In this document: in pieces, positions 1-7,305 of the stretch
How the letters are laid out: each line of letters starts with the position of its first letter
Numbering within the stretch: the stretch's first letter is position 1
DNA from: an uncultured Bacteroidaceae bacterium
GTDB taxonomy: Bacteria; Bacteroidota; Bacteroidia; Bacteroidales; Bacteroidaceae
Length of the DNA: 33,432 bases
Direction of reading: 5' to 3'
NCBI GenBank assembly: GCA_905234555.1
Contig: CAJOHO010000022.1
Location: 1 to 33,432, forward strand
Program-made: the position numbers and the translations under genes
Notes under the pieces: model-generated
What the model was told of the DNA's origin: nothing
Databases searched by the model: none
Seen by the model: only the letters and a program-made list of their open reading frames with translations

Positions 1-1
1 A

Positions 2-109
2 TTTGAATTTGCATTATCTCAAAAGGACAATGTTTCAAAAAATACGAATATTGATTATCAGTATGTTACAGAATCGAATCATGTCATTTCAAGACCTTTG
101 ATAATTTAA
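2..109 (+). CDS. C-terminal end of an unknown gene entering from the left edge
   Basis: An open frame runs from base 2 to a TAA at 107-109, giving 35 residues that begin FEFALSQKDN and end NHVISRPLII. The start lies outside the window. The composition is AT-rich and the peptide shows no motif I can assign. It is called a gene end only because the frame is open from the edge and stops just before the point where the neighbouring toxin gene loses its family sequence. It could equally be chance, since 35 codons is short. Confidence 0.3.
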   Translation, partial: FEFALSQKDNVSKNTNIDYQYVTESNHVISRPLII

Positions 110-228
110 CAGGACAGCAGTGAGGTCAAACTAAAAACATTAGCCTTCTTAAACGCTTTAGGCTCACTTTTGGCTAAGCGCTGCAAATCCAAAGCGGCCT
201 CTGGAGTGATAATAATCTTATACTGCAT
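106..228 (-). pseudogene. Truncated YoeB/RelE-type toxin, N-terminal fragment
   Basis: The frame starts at an ATG (228-226) that overlaps the antitoxin's last codons by 11 bp, the usual arrangement in such modules. The first 29 residues (MQYKIIITPEAALDLQRLAK, then SEPKAFKKA) look like the N-terminus of a Txe/YoeB or RelE-like mRNA interferase. After about base 141 the sequence stops resembling the family and the frame ends at 106 after 40 codons, where ~85-90 are expected. The catalytic C-terminal half is missing, so no active toxin is expected. The break lies beside the end of an unrelated plus-strand frame, which suggests a deletion or insertion junction near 110-141. Confidence 0.6.
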
Positions 229-475
229 AACCGTTGCGAGTTAAGAAAGCTGATAAATCTTCGTTTGGAAGCATTGCCATACCTTCACCACGAGCAATCT
301 GTTGTTCTGCACGATTCACCTTGGCAAAGAATTCTTCCTCCGTCATCAGCGTGGGATCTTCTTTCTTTGCGGTCAGGCGCTTCACGTATTTCAAGACTTT
401 GGTCATCAGCGTCTCATCGTCAGCTATCTTACTCATTTCACGATAGAGTTCTGCGTTCAACTGTAGTGTTGTCAT
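218..475 (-). CDS. Antitoxin-like protein of a toxin-antitoxin pair (85 aa)
   Basis: The 85-residue protein begins MTTLQLNAEL and ends FLTRNGYAV. The frame stays open further upstream, but the Met at 475 is preferred because it matches the start of Bacteroidales antitoxins and because a good promoter (500-529) lies just upstream and inside the longer frame. Such antitoxins have a short N-terminal DNA-binding or dimerisation part (here the stretch up to YVKRLTAKK) and a charged C-terminus that binds the toxin. The 11-bp overlap with the following toxin fragment fits a co-translated pair. As the toxin is broken, this may now be an orphan repressor of its own promoter. The family call rests on context and general resemblance. 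Confidence 0.6.
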   Translation of the reverse strand: MTTLQLNAELYREMSKIADDETLMTKVLKYVKRLTAKKEDPTLMTEEEFFAKVNRAEQQIARGEGMAMLPNEDLSAFLTRNGYAV

Positions 476-499
476 AATCCTTCTGTTATTATTCTGCTG

Positions 500-529
500 C
501 AAACTTACACAAAATTTTTCAAATATCAA
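500..529 (-). promoter_or_regulatory. Bacteroidetes-type promoter for the antitoxin
   Basis: On the minus strand a -7 box TAAGTTTG (507-500) is preceded by a -33 TTG (529-527) at 19 bp. The expected start near 493 leaves a leader of about 18 nt before the ATG at 475. This supports the shorter protein start. Confidence 0.55.
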
Positions 530-609
530 GCATTTCGTAAAAGAAAAAGAACAAAAACTGTCTTTTTTACTGATTATAAGACGAAAAGAGCACAAAGAAA
601 ACTATTGGA

Positions 610-833
610 CTTAAAAATCTTTTTGCTGACACTTAAGTAATATCATGCTATCTCTTAAGAAAGAAAATGCTGTGGCTTAAGAAAAATAATGTTTTCTCTT
701 CGGAAATAAAAATCTTTTCCTTAACAAAAAACTATAAATCAAAATGTGATTTACAAGAATCACACTATGATTTTTAAGAATCACAATGTGATTTACAAAA
801 ATCACAATATGATTCTAAGTTTTTCCTTAAGTC
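610..833. repeat. Degenerate tandem array of 21-22 bp units
   Basis: About ten units follow one another without spacers. The 22-bp units at 610, 632, 654, 676 and 698 each begin CTTAAG or a near variant (CTTAAA, CTTCGG); another starts at 720 (CTTAAC). From 738 the period becomes exactly 21 bp: 738-758, 759-779, 780-800 and 801-821 each carry ATCACAATGTGAT or a one- to three-base variant, which is a 13-nt palindrome around a central A. The two halves share a phase (TTAAGAAnnAnAATG), so they look like one family. The region holds no sizeable reading frame. Confidence 0.7.
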
Positions 834-1252
834 TTTTCATAAAATATCTGAACAGAAAACAATTTGTTTCTGAACACTTCCAAAGAATATTTTTAAGGGT
901 TTAAGAGTTCAAGAACTGTTTTATAACGAAGTGGTGTTTTTGCTTTCATTGATTTCAAAGCATGAAATGCTGTGTATGGAGCTGGTGATGGCTGACGGAA
1001 GTTTACTTACAGGCAGACAGCATCAGCAGCAGACGCAAATCTTGTAAAGATTAAAGCAATGAAAGGGTTTTTCCTGTTTTTTTCTTTATGACAATCTGTA
1101 AGCAAACACAGGAATTTATAAGAGAGCCGTAAATTAGCGAAAAACACGCACCCATCATCAGCGAACTTACACTTCTCTGCATGAGTTTAATTCGTGCTAT
1201 TCGTAAAATTCGTGGTCGTTAAAAAAACAAGCAAAATTTGTATTGGTATTCC
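834..1252. other. Gene-free AT-rich intergenic stretch
   Basis: I see no gene here. It contains a near-perfect inverted repeat at 853-872 (CAGAAAACAATT then TGTTTCTG), a smaller one at 906-917 (AGTTC AA GAACT), and three tandem 9-bp ATTCGTnnn units at 1190-1216. A 27-codon frame from 967 and a 13-codon frame from 1181 are present, but neither looks like a real gene. Confidence 0.5.
1190..1216. repeat. Three tandem 9-bp ATTCGTnnn units
   Basis: ATTCGTGCT, ATTCGTAAA and ATTCGTGGT follow each other directly. Similar ATTCGTG-rich strings are, as far as I recall, common in Bacteroidales intergenic DNA. No function is apparent. Confidence 0.6.
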
Positions 1253-1849
1253 TTAAAGTGTTTGGTTGATGCTTTCGATATAGTTGAGGAGGGCATCGCG
1301 ACCCAGACCGGTTTCTGCGCTGGTGACGAAGTGGGGAGGAAGTTCTTCCCACGATTCACGAAGCTGGTTCAGATAAGCTTCGACAGTGGCGTCGATCTTC
1401 TGACGGGAGAGCTTGTCGGCTTTGGTGAAGACGAGGGCAAAAGGAACGCCGTTTTCGCCTAAGAATTCCAGGAACTCCAAGTCCTTGCGCTGAGGTTCGT
1501 GACGTATGTCGATAAGGACGAAGAGGCAGATGAGCTGCTGACGTTCGAGCACATAGTGGCTGATGAGGTTCCAGAGTTTGCTCATCTCACGCTTTCCGCG
1601 AGCTGCATAGCCGTAGCCAGGAAGGTCGACGAGGTACCACTCGTTATTGATCATGAAGTGGTTGACCAGCATGGTCTTGCCTGGTGTGGAGGAAGTCATC
1701 GCCAGTTTGTTACGCTGGGTAAGCATGTTGATCAGGCTGGATTTGCCCACGTTGCTTCGTCCGATAAAGGCATATTCGGGTTCTGTGGTCTGCGGACACA
1801 TATCGGCTCTCGGACTGCTGCATTTGAATTCTGCTGAGGTTATTTTCAT
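1253..1849 (-). CDS. engB: Ribosome biogenesis GTP-binding protein EngB (YihA/YsxC)
   Basis: This 198-aa GTPase is a full-length member of the EngB family, which assists late assembly of the large ribosomal subunit. The G motifs are all present: G1 GRSNVGKSS (30-38), the STPGKT switch I region (54-59), G3 DLPG (75-78), G4 TKAD (142-145) and G5 TSA (176-178). The start [10 protein letters not shown] is 12 bp downstream of the stop of the ABC-F gene on the same strand, so the two are probably co-transcribed; both act on ribosomes. No clear terminator hairpin follows the stop. Confidence 0.95.
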   Translation of the reverse strand: MKITSAEFKCSSPRADMCPQTTEPEYAFIGRSNVGKSSLINMLTQRNKLAMTSSTPGKTMLVNHFMINNEWYLVDLPGYGYAARGKREMSKLWNLISHYVLERQQLICLFVLIDIRHEPQRKDLEFLEFLGENGVPFALVFTKADKLSRQKIDATVEAYLNQLRESWEELPPHFVTSAETGLGRDALLNYIESINQTL

Positions 1850-1861
1850 GATAACACAATT

Positions 1862-3640
1862 TTATATTTCGCTGAGTTCGAGCCAGCGAGTGGATTTTTC
1901 GTCGAGTTCTGCCATGAGGATAGGCAGGCGTTTCGACATCGTTGTGATTTCTTCCACAGAGGCTTTGCCTGAGGAAAGAGCTGTTTCTATCTGTTTTTGT
2001 TCAGCCTCCAGTTGTTCGATATCTGTTTCTAACTGAGCCATTTCCTGCTTTTCCTTAAAGGAAAGCTTTCGCTGACGGTTGGCATTGCGATCGGTAGAAT
2101 TTGGCTTGTCAGCGGGGGAACCGCTGACCACGGTGGAAGTACGTGAGGAGGGTGCTGGCTGAAGGGCTGCCCATTGGCGATATTGGGTGTAGTTGCCTGG
2201 GAAGTCCTGGATTTCGCCGTTTCCCTGGAATACCAGCAGGTGGTCAACCACCTTGTCCATGAAGTAGCGGTCGTGGCTCACCACGATGAGACATCCTCTG
2301 AATTCACGCAGGTATTCCTCGAGGATTTGCAGCGTAATGATGTCGAGGTCGTTTGTCGGCTCGTCGAGAATGAGGAAATTGGGCGAACGCATCAGCACGG
2401 TACAGAGGTACAGGCGACGCAGTTCTCCCCCACTCAACTTGCGGACGTAGGTGTATTGCTGCTGGGGTTCGAAGAGGAAATGCTGAAGGAGCTGAGAAGC
2501 CGACAACTTCTGTCCGTTGCCCATCTCCACATATTCAGCGATATTGCGGACGGTATCGATGACTTTTTCGTCCTCCTTGAAGTTCATGCCTTCCTGCGAG
2601 TAGTAGCCGAAACGAACCGTCGTTCCTATGTCGAAATGTCCGCTATCGGGCTGCTGCTCACCCAGCAGAAGGCGGATGAACGTGGTCTTTCCCACGCCGT
2701 TTCCACCCACGATTCCCATCTTCTCGTAACGAGAGAAGGTATAGTTGAAGTCCTTCAGGATGACCTGTTCGCCAAACGCCTTCGAAACCTCCTTCGCCTC
2801 AAAAATCTTAGAGCCGATATAGGTCTTTCCCTGTTCGAGCCGCACACGCTGGTCGTTGATTCGCTGCTTCGCTACCTTCTCCAGTTCGTAGAACGCCTCT
2901 TCACGATAACGAGCCTTATGACCACGAGCTTGCGGCATTCGTCGCATCCATTCCAACTCCTTGCGGTAGAGGTTGTTAGCCCGTTCGATGGTCTGAGCCA
3001 ACTGGTCGATTCGTTCCTGCCGTTTCTGCAGATAATAGCTGTAGTTTCCCTGATAGGAATAGATGATGGAATCGTCCATCTCGATGATGCTGTTACACAC
3101 ACGATCCAGGAAATAGCGGTCGTGCGTCACCATGAGGATGCTTTTCGTGGTTCGTGCCAAGTACTTCTCCAACCATTCTATCATCTCCACGTCGAGGTGG
3201 TTCGTAGGTTCGTCGAGAATGAGCAGATCAGGATCTTTCTCCAGCACCTGCGCCAAAGCAATCCGCTTCACCATTCCTCCGGACAGATGCTTGATCTGCT
3301 GGTCGAAGTCCGTGATTTTCAGCTGCGTCAGGATCTGCTTGGTTCGCAGTTCGTCAGCGTGTCCCAGACACGCTTCACCCACGGTCAACTCTCCATCGTA
3401 GGAAGGTGTCTGCTCCAGATAGCCGATTTTCAGGTCCTTGCGAAATACAATCCTGCCGTCCTCGTAGCCTTCGCGTCCGGCGATGATGCTGAGAAGCGTG
3501 GATTTACCTGTTCCGTTCTTGGCTATCAAACCCACATACTCACGTTCGTTGATGGTGAACGTGATATCGTGAAAGAGGACTCTGTCGCCAATGCGTTTGG
3601 TGAGTCCCATCACCTCCATATATGGATTAACTGCAGCCAT
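1862..3640 (-). CDS. uup: ABC-F family ATPase, Uup-like
   Basis: This 592-aa protein has two ABC ATPase domains and no membrane segment, as in ABC-F ribosome-associated factors. Domain 1 has Walker A KNGTGKST (41-48), signature LSGGM (119-123) and Walker B LLILDEPTNHLD (139-150). The inter-domain arm is at about 205-270. Domain 2 has Walker A GGNGVGKTT (312-320), LSGGE (402-406) and FLILDEPTNDLD (422-433). Residues 525-592 form a C-terminal coiled coil, typical of Uup, which in E. coli binds DNA and acts at the ribosome. A Ser/Pro/Asp-rich linker (about 495-520) contains a palindromic repeat at 2109-2127. The promoter at 3649-3679 leaves only a few bases before the ATG, suggesting a nearly leaderless mRNA, or alternatively use of the Met at residue 8. 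Confidence 0.9.
   Translation of the reverse strand: MAAVNPYMEVMGLTKRIGDRVLFHDITFTINEREYVGLIAKNGTGKSTLLSIIAGREGYEDGRIVFRKDLKIGYLEQTPSYDGELTVGEACLGHADELRTKQILTQLKITDFDQQIKHLSGGMVKRIALAQVLEKDPDLLILDEPTNHLDVEMIEWLEKYLARTTKSILMVTHDRYFLDRVCNSIIEMDDSIIYSYQGNYSYYLQKRQERIDQLAQTIERANNLYRKELEWMRRMPQARGHKARYREEAFYELEKVAKQRINDQRVRLEQGKTYIGSKIFEAKEVSKAFGEQVILKDFNYTFSRYEKMGIVGGNGVGKTTFIRLLLGEQQPDSGHFDIGTTVRFGYYSQEGMNFKEDEKVIDTVRNIAEYVEMGNGQKLSASQLLQHFLFEPQQQYTYVRKLSGGELRRLYLCTVLMRSPNFLILDEPTNDLDIITLQILEEYLREFRGCLIVVSHDRYFMDKVVDHLLVFQGNGEIQDFPGNYTQYRQWAALQPAPSSRTSTVVSGSPADKPNSTDRNANRQRKLSFKEKQEMAQLETDIEQLEAEQKQIETALSSGKASVEEITTMSKRLPILMAELDEKSTRWLELSEI
2109..2127. repeat. TCAGCGG/CCGCTGA hairpin repeat inside the ABC-F gene
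   Basis: A 7-bp perfect stem (TCAGCGG and CCGCTGA) with a 5-nt loop GGGAA lies in frame within the linker region, encoding part of VVSGSPAD. The same stem occurs at 12739-12757 and 12767-12785, and a close variant at 11911-11925. Confidence 0.6.
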
Positions 3641-3648
3641 AGTGAGTG

Positions 3649-3679
3649 CAAAAATAGGGAAAAATCGTCAATCTGCCAA
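3649..3679 (-). promoter_or_regulatory. Promoter for the ABC-F/engB unit
   Basis: The minus strand has -7 TATTTTTG (3656-3649) and -33 TTG (3679-3677) separated by exactly 20 bp. The -7 box ends 8 bp before the ATG at 3640. Confidence 0.5.
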
Positions 3680-3711
3680 GAAAAAGCACAAATAAGCAGT
3701 CTTCTTTCCCC

Positions 3712-3739
3712 TTTGTGTCGTGAAAAAGCAGTATATTTG
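3712..3739 (+). promoter_or_regulatory. Possible promoter for the helicase gene
   Basis: A good -7 box TATATTTG (3732-3739) lies 46 bp before the ATG at 3786. The nearest TTTG (3712-3715) is only 16 bp upstream, shorter than the 19-20 bp seen elsewhere in this window, so the -33 element is uncertain. Confidence 0.4.
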
Positions 3740-3785
3740 CAGAAAAGAAGAAGACCTTGCGACAAATCGCCAGGTAGCGTGAAGC

Positions 3786-6700
3786 ATGAAAGAAGAAAGG
3801 ATAAAAGATGCAGCCGAACGCTTTGAAGAACTGGAACGTGCCCGCCAACTGGCTCCACGCTTCAGGCAGATGTACGTTTCCCTGAACCGTACGTTCCAGC
3901 TGTGCCTGCATCAATGCACCAGCCAGACCCACGCCACCCTTGTCGGCACCTTTGCCAAGACCGACTACCTGCTGAAAGAACACCATGCATCTGCAGAACT
4001 GCGGCAGACTGTCAATGCTGCACGAAAACGGCTGGAGCTGCTGCGTGAACGGAATCGCGAGAAGCAACTGGAACTCGAACGCATCTTCAGCGAGAACTTC
4101 GAACAGGATCTGCGTGCCCTCGCCTTTTTCATCTGTCTGGCGTACGAAGTGGAAATGCCAGAAGCGCTACGTGCTTCCCTTCCCCTCTATCGCACTTCTT
4201 CCTCAGACCAGCGACTGCTCAGCGAGTATGTGCGTTTCATTGTGGAACGGTGGGACAACGACAACGTCTATGGGCAGCTCGACAACGGCAGCGATGAAGA
4301 AGCCTGCGTCTGCTACAGCCAGAACCGCAACTACGAAGGCGACTGGACCTATATGCGTGAGCTTTTCTTCCCAGGTGCCCAACTGAACCTGGTTCGTCCA
4401 CGCACCAACGAGGAAGGAACCATCTTTCCCGAACTCATCATCTTCATGTCTGACTATCTGGTGGATATCAGCACCATCGCTGCCTGCTTTGAGAGCTACG
4501 GCGAGTCGCCCGTCACCCACCTGCTCAACAAACTGCGTCCGGCTCCCAACACCGATGCCATCATCTTGGGTAATCTCGCCAGCCAGTTTCTCGACGAAGA
4601 ACTGCACCACAGCCAACTCAGCTACAAGGAAAGTCTGCTGCAATTCTTCCGTCGAAACGCACTCAGTCTGCTGACCACTCCCCTGCCCGACGATTTCCAC
4701 CAACAGGCACAGAAACAGCGCCAGAACATCCATCGTGCCCTCCACACCGACCTGCCTGCCGACATCGGCTCGTTCCGTCCTGAGAACGTGATGGTGGAGC
4801 CTTCGTTCTTCTCCGAGATGCTGGGTATGCAGGGACGTATGGACTTCCTGCAACTCGACCACCGCCTGCTCATCGAGCAGAAGTCAGGTAAATGCGGGTT
4901 CCCCCAACGCGACCCCGACACACCTACTCAGCAGGAGAAGCATTATGTGCAGATGCTGCTCTACATGCTGCTGCTCCGCTACAACTACCGCGAGCAGTAC
5001 GAAGCCAACCATCGCGAACTGCACGCCTTCCTGCTTTATTCACGCTATGCCAACAGCTTACTTTCGCTCAGCTGGGCACCCCACCTCATTTTCCGAGCCG
5101 TTCGTCTGCGTAACCGCATTGTCTGGAGCGAACTGCAATATGCACAGGGAAAACTGGACTTCCTCACCACCCTCACACCCGACCAACTCAACACACATCA
5201 CACCCAGAGCACACTCTGGACAAGATACCAGCGGCCTGCCCTCCAAGAGCTGTTAACTCCCATTCAGGAGGCGTCTCCACTTCTGCAGGCCTATTTCCTG
5301 CGGATGCTGCAGTTTCTGGAGTGCGAACATCTGCTTTCGAAGGTAGGGAACCAGACCAAGGAGAACGCTGGTTTTGCCTCCATTTGGCTTACCTCTCTCG
5401 ACGAGAAACTGCAAAGCGGAGATATCTTAATAGGTAAGTGGAAAGGGACAGACCCCTCCCCAGCCCTCCCACAAGGGGAGGGAGTTGTTACCCTGTCAAT
5501 ATGGAACCAACTGAAAGCACTTAATACTCCCCTCCCTTGCGGAGGGGCTGGGGGTGGGTCCTCCTCCACCTTCCGCATTGGCGACATTGTGATGCTCTAT
5601 CCCTACGATCCGAACACAGAACCGGATGCCCGAAAGACGATGGTGCTGCGTGGAAGCATTGAGACAATCACAACCACAGAAGTTACCATTGTCCTACGGA
5701 ACGAACAAGTGGATAACCGGATCTTCCTGCAACATGCTGAGGACAACTGGGCTGTTGAACACGACTTCTACGAATCCTCGTTCAGCAGTCTCTATCGAGG
5801 ACTCTACGCTTTTCTCACAGCTCCTGCCCAACGTCAGGACCTGCTGCTCTTCCAACGCGAACCCGTCATCGACACCAACCGTCAGCTCCTTGGCGATTAC
5901 GGAGCCTTCAACCCACTTGTCCTTCGTACCCAACAGGCACGCGACCTCTTCCTCATCATCGGTCCCCCAGGCACAGGCAAGACTTCCTTCGGTATGCTCT
6001 ACACGCTGCAGGAAGAACTGCGCCATTCCGGCACTTCCGTCCTAATCCTCTCCTACACCAACCGTGCTGTCGATGAAATCTGCAGCAAGCTCGTGGAGGA
6101 AGGAATCGACTTCCTGCGCATCGGCAGCCGTCTGTCGTGCAGTCCTGCCTACAGGCCGTATCTGTTGGAAGAAAGGGCCTGCAGCAACGTTCAGCAACTC
6201 CAGCAAATGATGGCTGAGGCACGTGTGATGGTTGGCACCACCACCGCCTTCAATTCTCATGTGGAGCTGCTACAAGTCAAACCCTTCACACTTGCCATCA
6301 TCGACGAAGCCTCCCAGATTCTCGAACCCCACCTGCTGGGTATCTTCAGTGCATTAAGCGAAGGGGCAAGGTTTGTCCTCATCGGCGACCACAAGCAGTT
6401 GCCTGCCGTCGTACAGCAAAGGGAAGAACAATCGGCAACCGACCACCCGCTGCTTCACGACATACTCCTCACCAACTGCCGTCTCTCACTCTTCGAACGG
6501 CTCCTTCGCCGCTATCGCCACAACCCCGCCGTCACCTTCATGCTTACCCGTCAGGGACGTATGCACCCAGCCATTGCCGACTTCCCCAACCACGCCTTCT
6601 ACGACAACGCTCTCCTGCCCGTCCCGCTGCCCCATCAGCAGGAAACCCTTACCGACAACGAGCAGCCAAGAATGGCGTTCTACGCCGTTTCGTACGACCC

Positions 6701-7214
6701 GCGACTCCATCAGGAGCAAGAAGTGCTCTCCGACAAAGTCAATCTGGCAGAAGCCAACTTCATTGCCCGTCTGGCTGTCGCCATCTGCCAGCAGGAAGGT
6801 GAGAACTTCAACCCCGACCGCACCCTCGGCATCATCGTCCCCTACCGCCATCAAATTGCCGCCATCCGTCAGGCGATGGCACAATGCACAGAGGCAGATC
6901 CTGAACTTGCCGAAAGATGCACAAAGGGAGAAGGTATCACCATCGATACCGTCGAGCGTTTTCAAGGCAGCCAACGCGACTACATCATCTACGGCTTTAC
7001 CGTCAGCCACCGCTACCAACTCGATTTCCTCGCCAGCAACACCTTCGAGGAGGACGGACGGCTCATCGACCGAAAACTCAACGTCGCCATGACCCGTGCC
7101 CGACGTCATCTTTTCATGGTGGGAAATCCTGCTGTTCTCCGTCAAAATCCCGTCTTCAACCAACTTCTCCACTACTGCCAGACACAAAACTGTTACTATA
7201 TTGCGGCAGAATAG
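3786..7214 (+). CDS. Dna2-like superfamily 1 helicase with N-terminal PD-(D/E)XK nuclease motif
   Basis: This 1142-aa protein combines a nuclease-like region and an SF1 helicase. Residues 348-366 read GRMDF...LIEQKSG, giving candidate catalytic residues D353, E364 and K366 of a PD-(D/E)XK (Cas4/RecB-like) fold, followed by a helix with Q and Y (QEKHYVQMLLY). The helicase has Walker A GPPGTGKTS (726-734), DEAS (840-843), a QLPAVV motif, IDTVERFQGSQRD and the C-terminal VAMTRARR motif near 1101. This order resembles eukaryotic Dna2 and bacterial AAA_11/AAA_12 helicases, suggesting a DNA end-processing or repair role; I infer this and the substrate is unknown. An in-frame repeat element encodes residues 556-592 (TDPSPALPQGEG to GGGSSS). 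The gene ends 20 bp before the next promoter. Confidence 0.85.
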   Translation: MKEERIKDAAERFEELERARQLAPRFRQMYVSLNRTFQLCLHQCTSQTHATLVGTFAKTDYLLKEHHASAELRQTVNAARKRLELLRERNREKQLELERIFSENFEQDLRALAFFICLAYEVEMPEALRASLPLYRTSSSDQRLLSEYVRFIVERWDNDNVYGQLDNGSDEEACVCYSQNRNYEGDWTYMRELFFPGAQLNLVRPRTNEEGTIFPELIIFMSDYLVDISTIAACFESYGESPVTHLLNKLRPAPNTDAIILGNLASQFLDEELHHSQLSYKESLLQFFRRNALSLLTTPLPDDFHQQAQKQRQNIHRALHTDLPADIGSFRPENVMVEPSFFSEMLGMQGRMDFLQLDHRLLIEQKSGKCGFPQRDPDTPTQQEKHYVQMLLYMLLLRYNYREQYEANHRELHAFLLYSRYANSLLSLSWAPHLIFRAVRLRNRIVWSELQYAQGKLDFLTTLTPDQLNTHHTQSTLWTRYQRPALQELLTPIQEASPLLQAYFLRMLQFLECEHLLSKVGNQTKENAGFASIWLTSLDEKLQSGDILIGKWKGTDPSPALPQGEGVVTLSIWNQLKALNTPLPCGGAGGGSSSTFRIGDIVMLYPYDPNTEPDARKTMVLRGSIETITTTEVTIVLRNEQVDNRIFLQHAEDNWAVEHDFYESSFSSLYRGLYAFLTAPAQRQDLLLFQREPVIDTNRQLLGDYGAFNPLVLRTQQARDLFLIIGPPGTGKTSFGMLYTLQEELRHSGTSVLILSYTNRAVDEICSKLVEEGIDFLRIGSRLSCSPAYRPYLLEERACSNVQQLQQMMAEARVMVGTTTAFNSHVELLQVKPFTLAIIDEASQILEPHLLGIFSALSEGARFVLIGDHKQLPAVVQQREEQSATDHPLLHDILLTNCRLSLFERLLRRYRHNPAVTFMLTRQGRMHPAIADFPNHAFYDNALLPVPLPHQQETLTDNEQPRMAFYAVSYDPRLHQEQEVLSDKVNLAEANFIARLAVAICQQEGENFNPDRTLGIIVPYRHQIAAIRQAMAQCTEADPELAERCTKGEGITIDTVERFQGSQRDYIIYGFTVSHRYQLDFLASNTFEEDGRLIDRKLNVAMTRARRHLFMVGNPAVLRQNPVFNQLLHYCQTQNCYYIAAE
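5451..5560. repeat. Inverted pair of 35-bp GC-rich palindromic repeats inside the helicase gene
   Basis: Left arm 5451-5485 (GACCCCTCCCCAGCCCTCCC and onward) and right arm 5526-5560 are near-perfect reverse complements, separated by 40 bp. Each arm contains its own small hairpin (CTCCC...CTTG or CAAG...GGGAG). The 110-bp element keeps the reading frame and encodes a Pro/Gly/Ser-rich stretch. Related CTCCCCCTTGGGGGAG sequence occurs at 29127-29160 and 31263-31316. It resembles mobile REP-like or MITE-like repeats. Confidence 0.75.
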
Positions 7215-7234
7215 GCCATTTCTTCAGGATATAT

Positions 7235-7265
7235 TTTGCCAAACGGAAAAGAATGCGTAAATTTG
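7235..7265 (+). promoter_or_regulatory. Promoter for the TonB-dependent receptor
   Basis: TTTG (7235-7238), 19 bp, then TAAATTTG (7258-7265), 40 bp before the ATG at 7306. It lies wholly in the gap after the helicase stop, so the receptor is probably transcribed on its own. Confidence 0.65.
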
Positions 7266-7305
7266 CACGCACAAACACAAGCAACCAAACACATAAAAGA
7301 ACAAT

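Noticed and set aside
610-833. CRISPR-like array
   Set aside because: The units are contiguous and degenerate, with no unique spacers between identical repeats, and no cas genes are present.
967-1047. 27-codon frame in the intergenic region
   Set aside because: It is short, has no family resemblance, and its C-terminal half is a CAG-rich run that looks like chance.
1181-1222. 13-codon frame MSLIRAIRKIRGR
   Set aside because: It is made entirely by the ATTCGTnnn tandem repeat, which is a common kind of intergenic string, and has no promoter or conserved context that I can see.
2174-3826. A 550-codon plus-strand open frame opposite the ABC-F gene
   Set aside because: It is the complement of a gene with every ABC-F motif in order; the frame shows no domain of its own and runs past the end of that gene into the divergent promoters.
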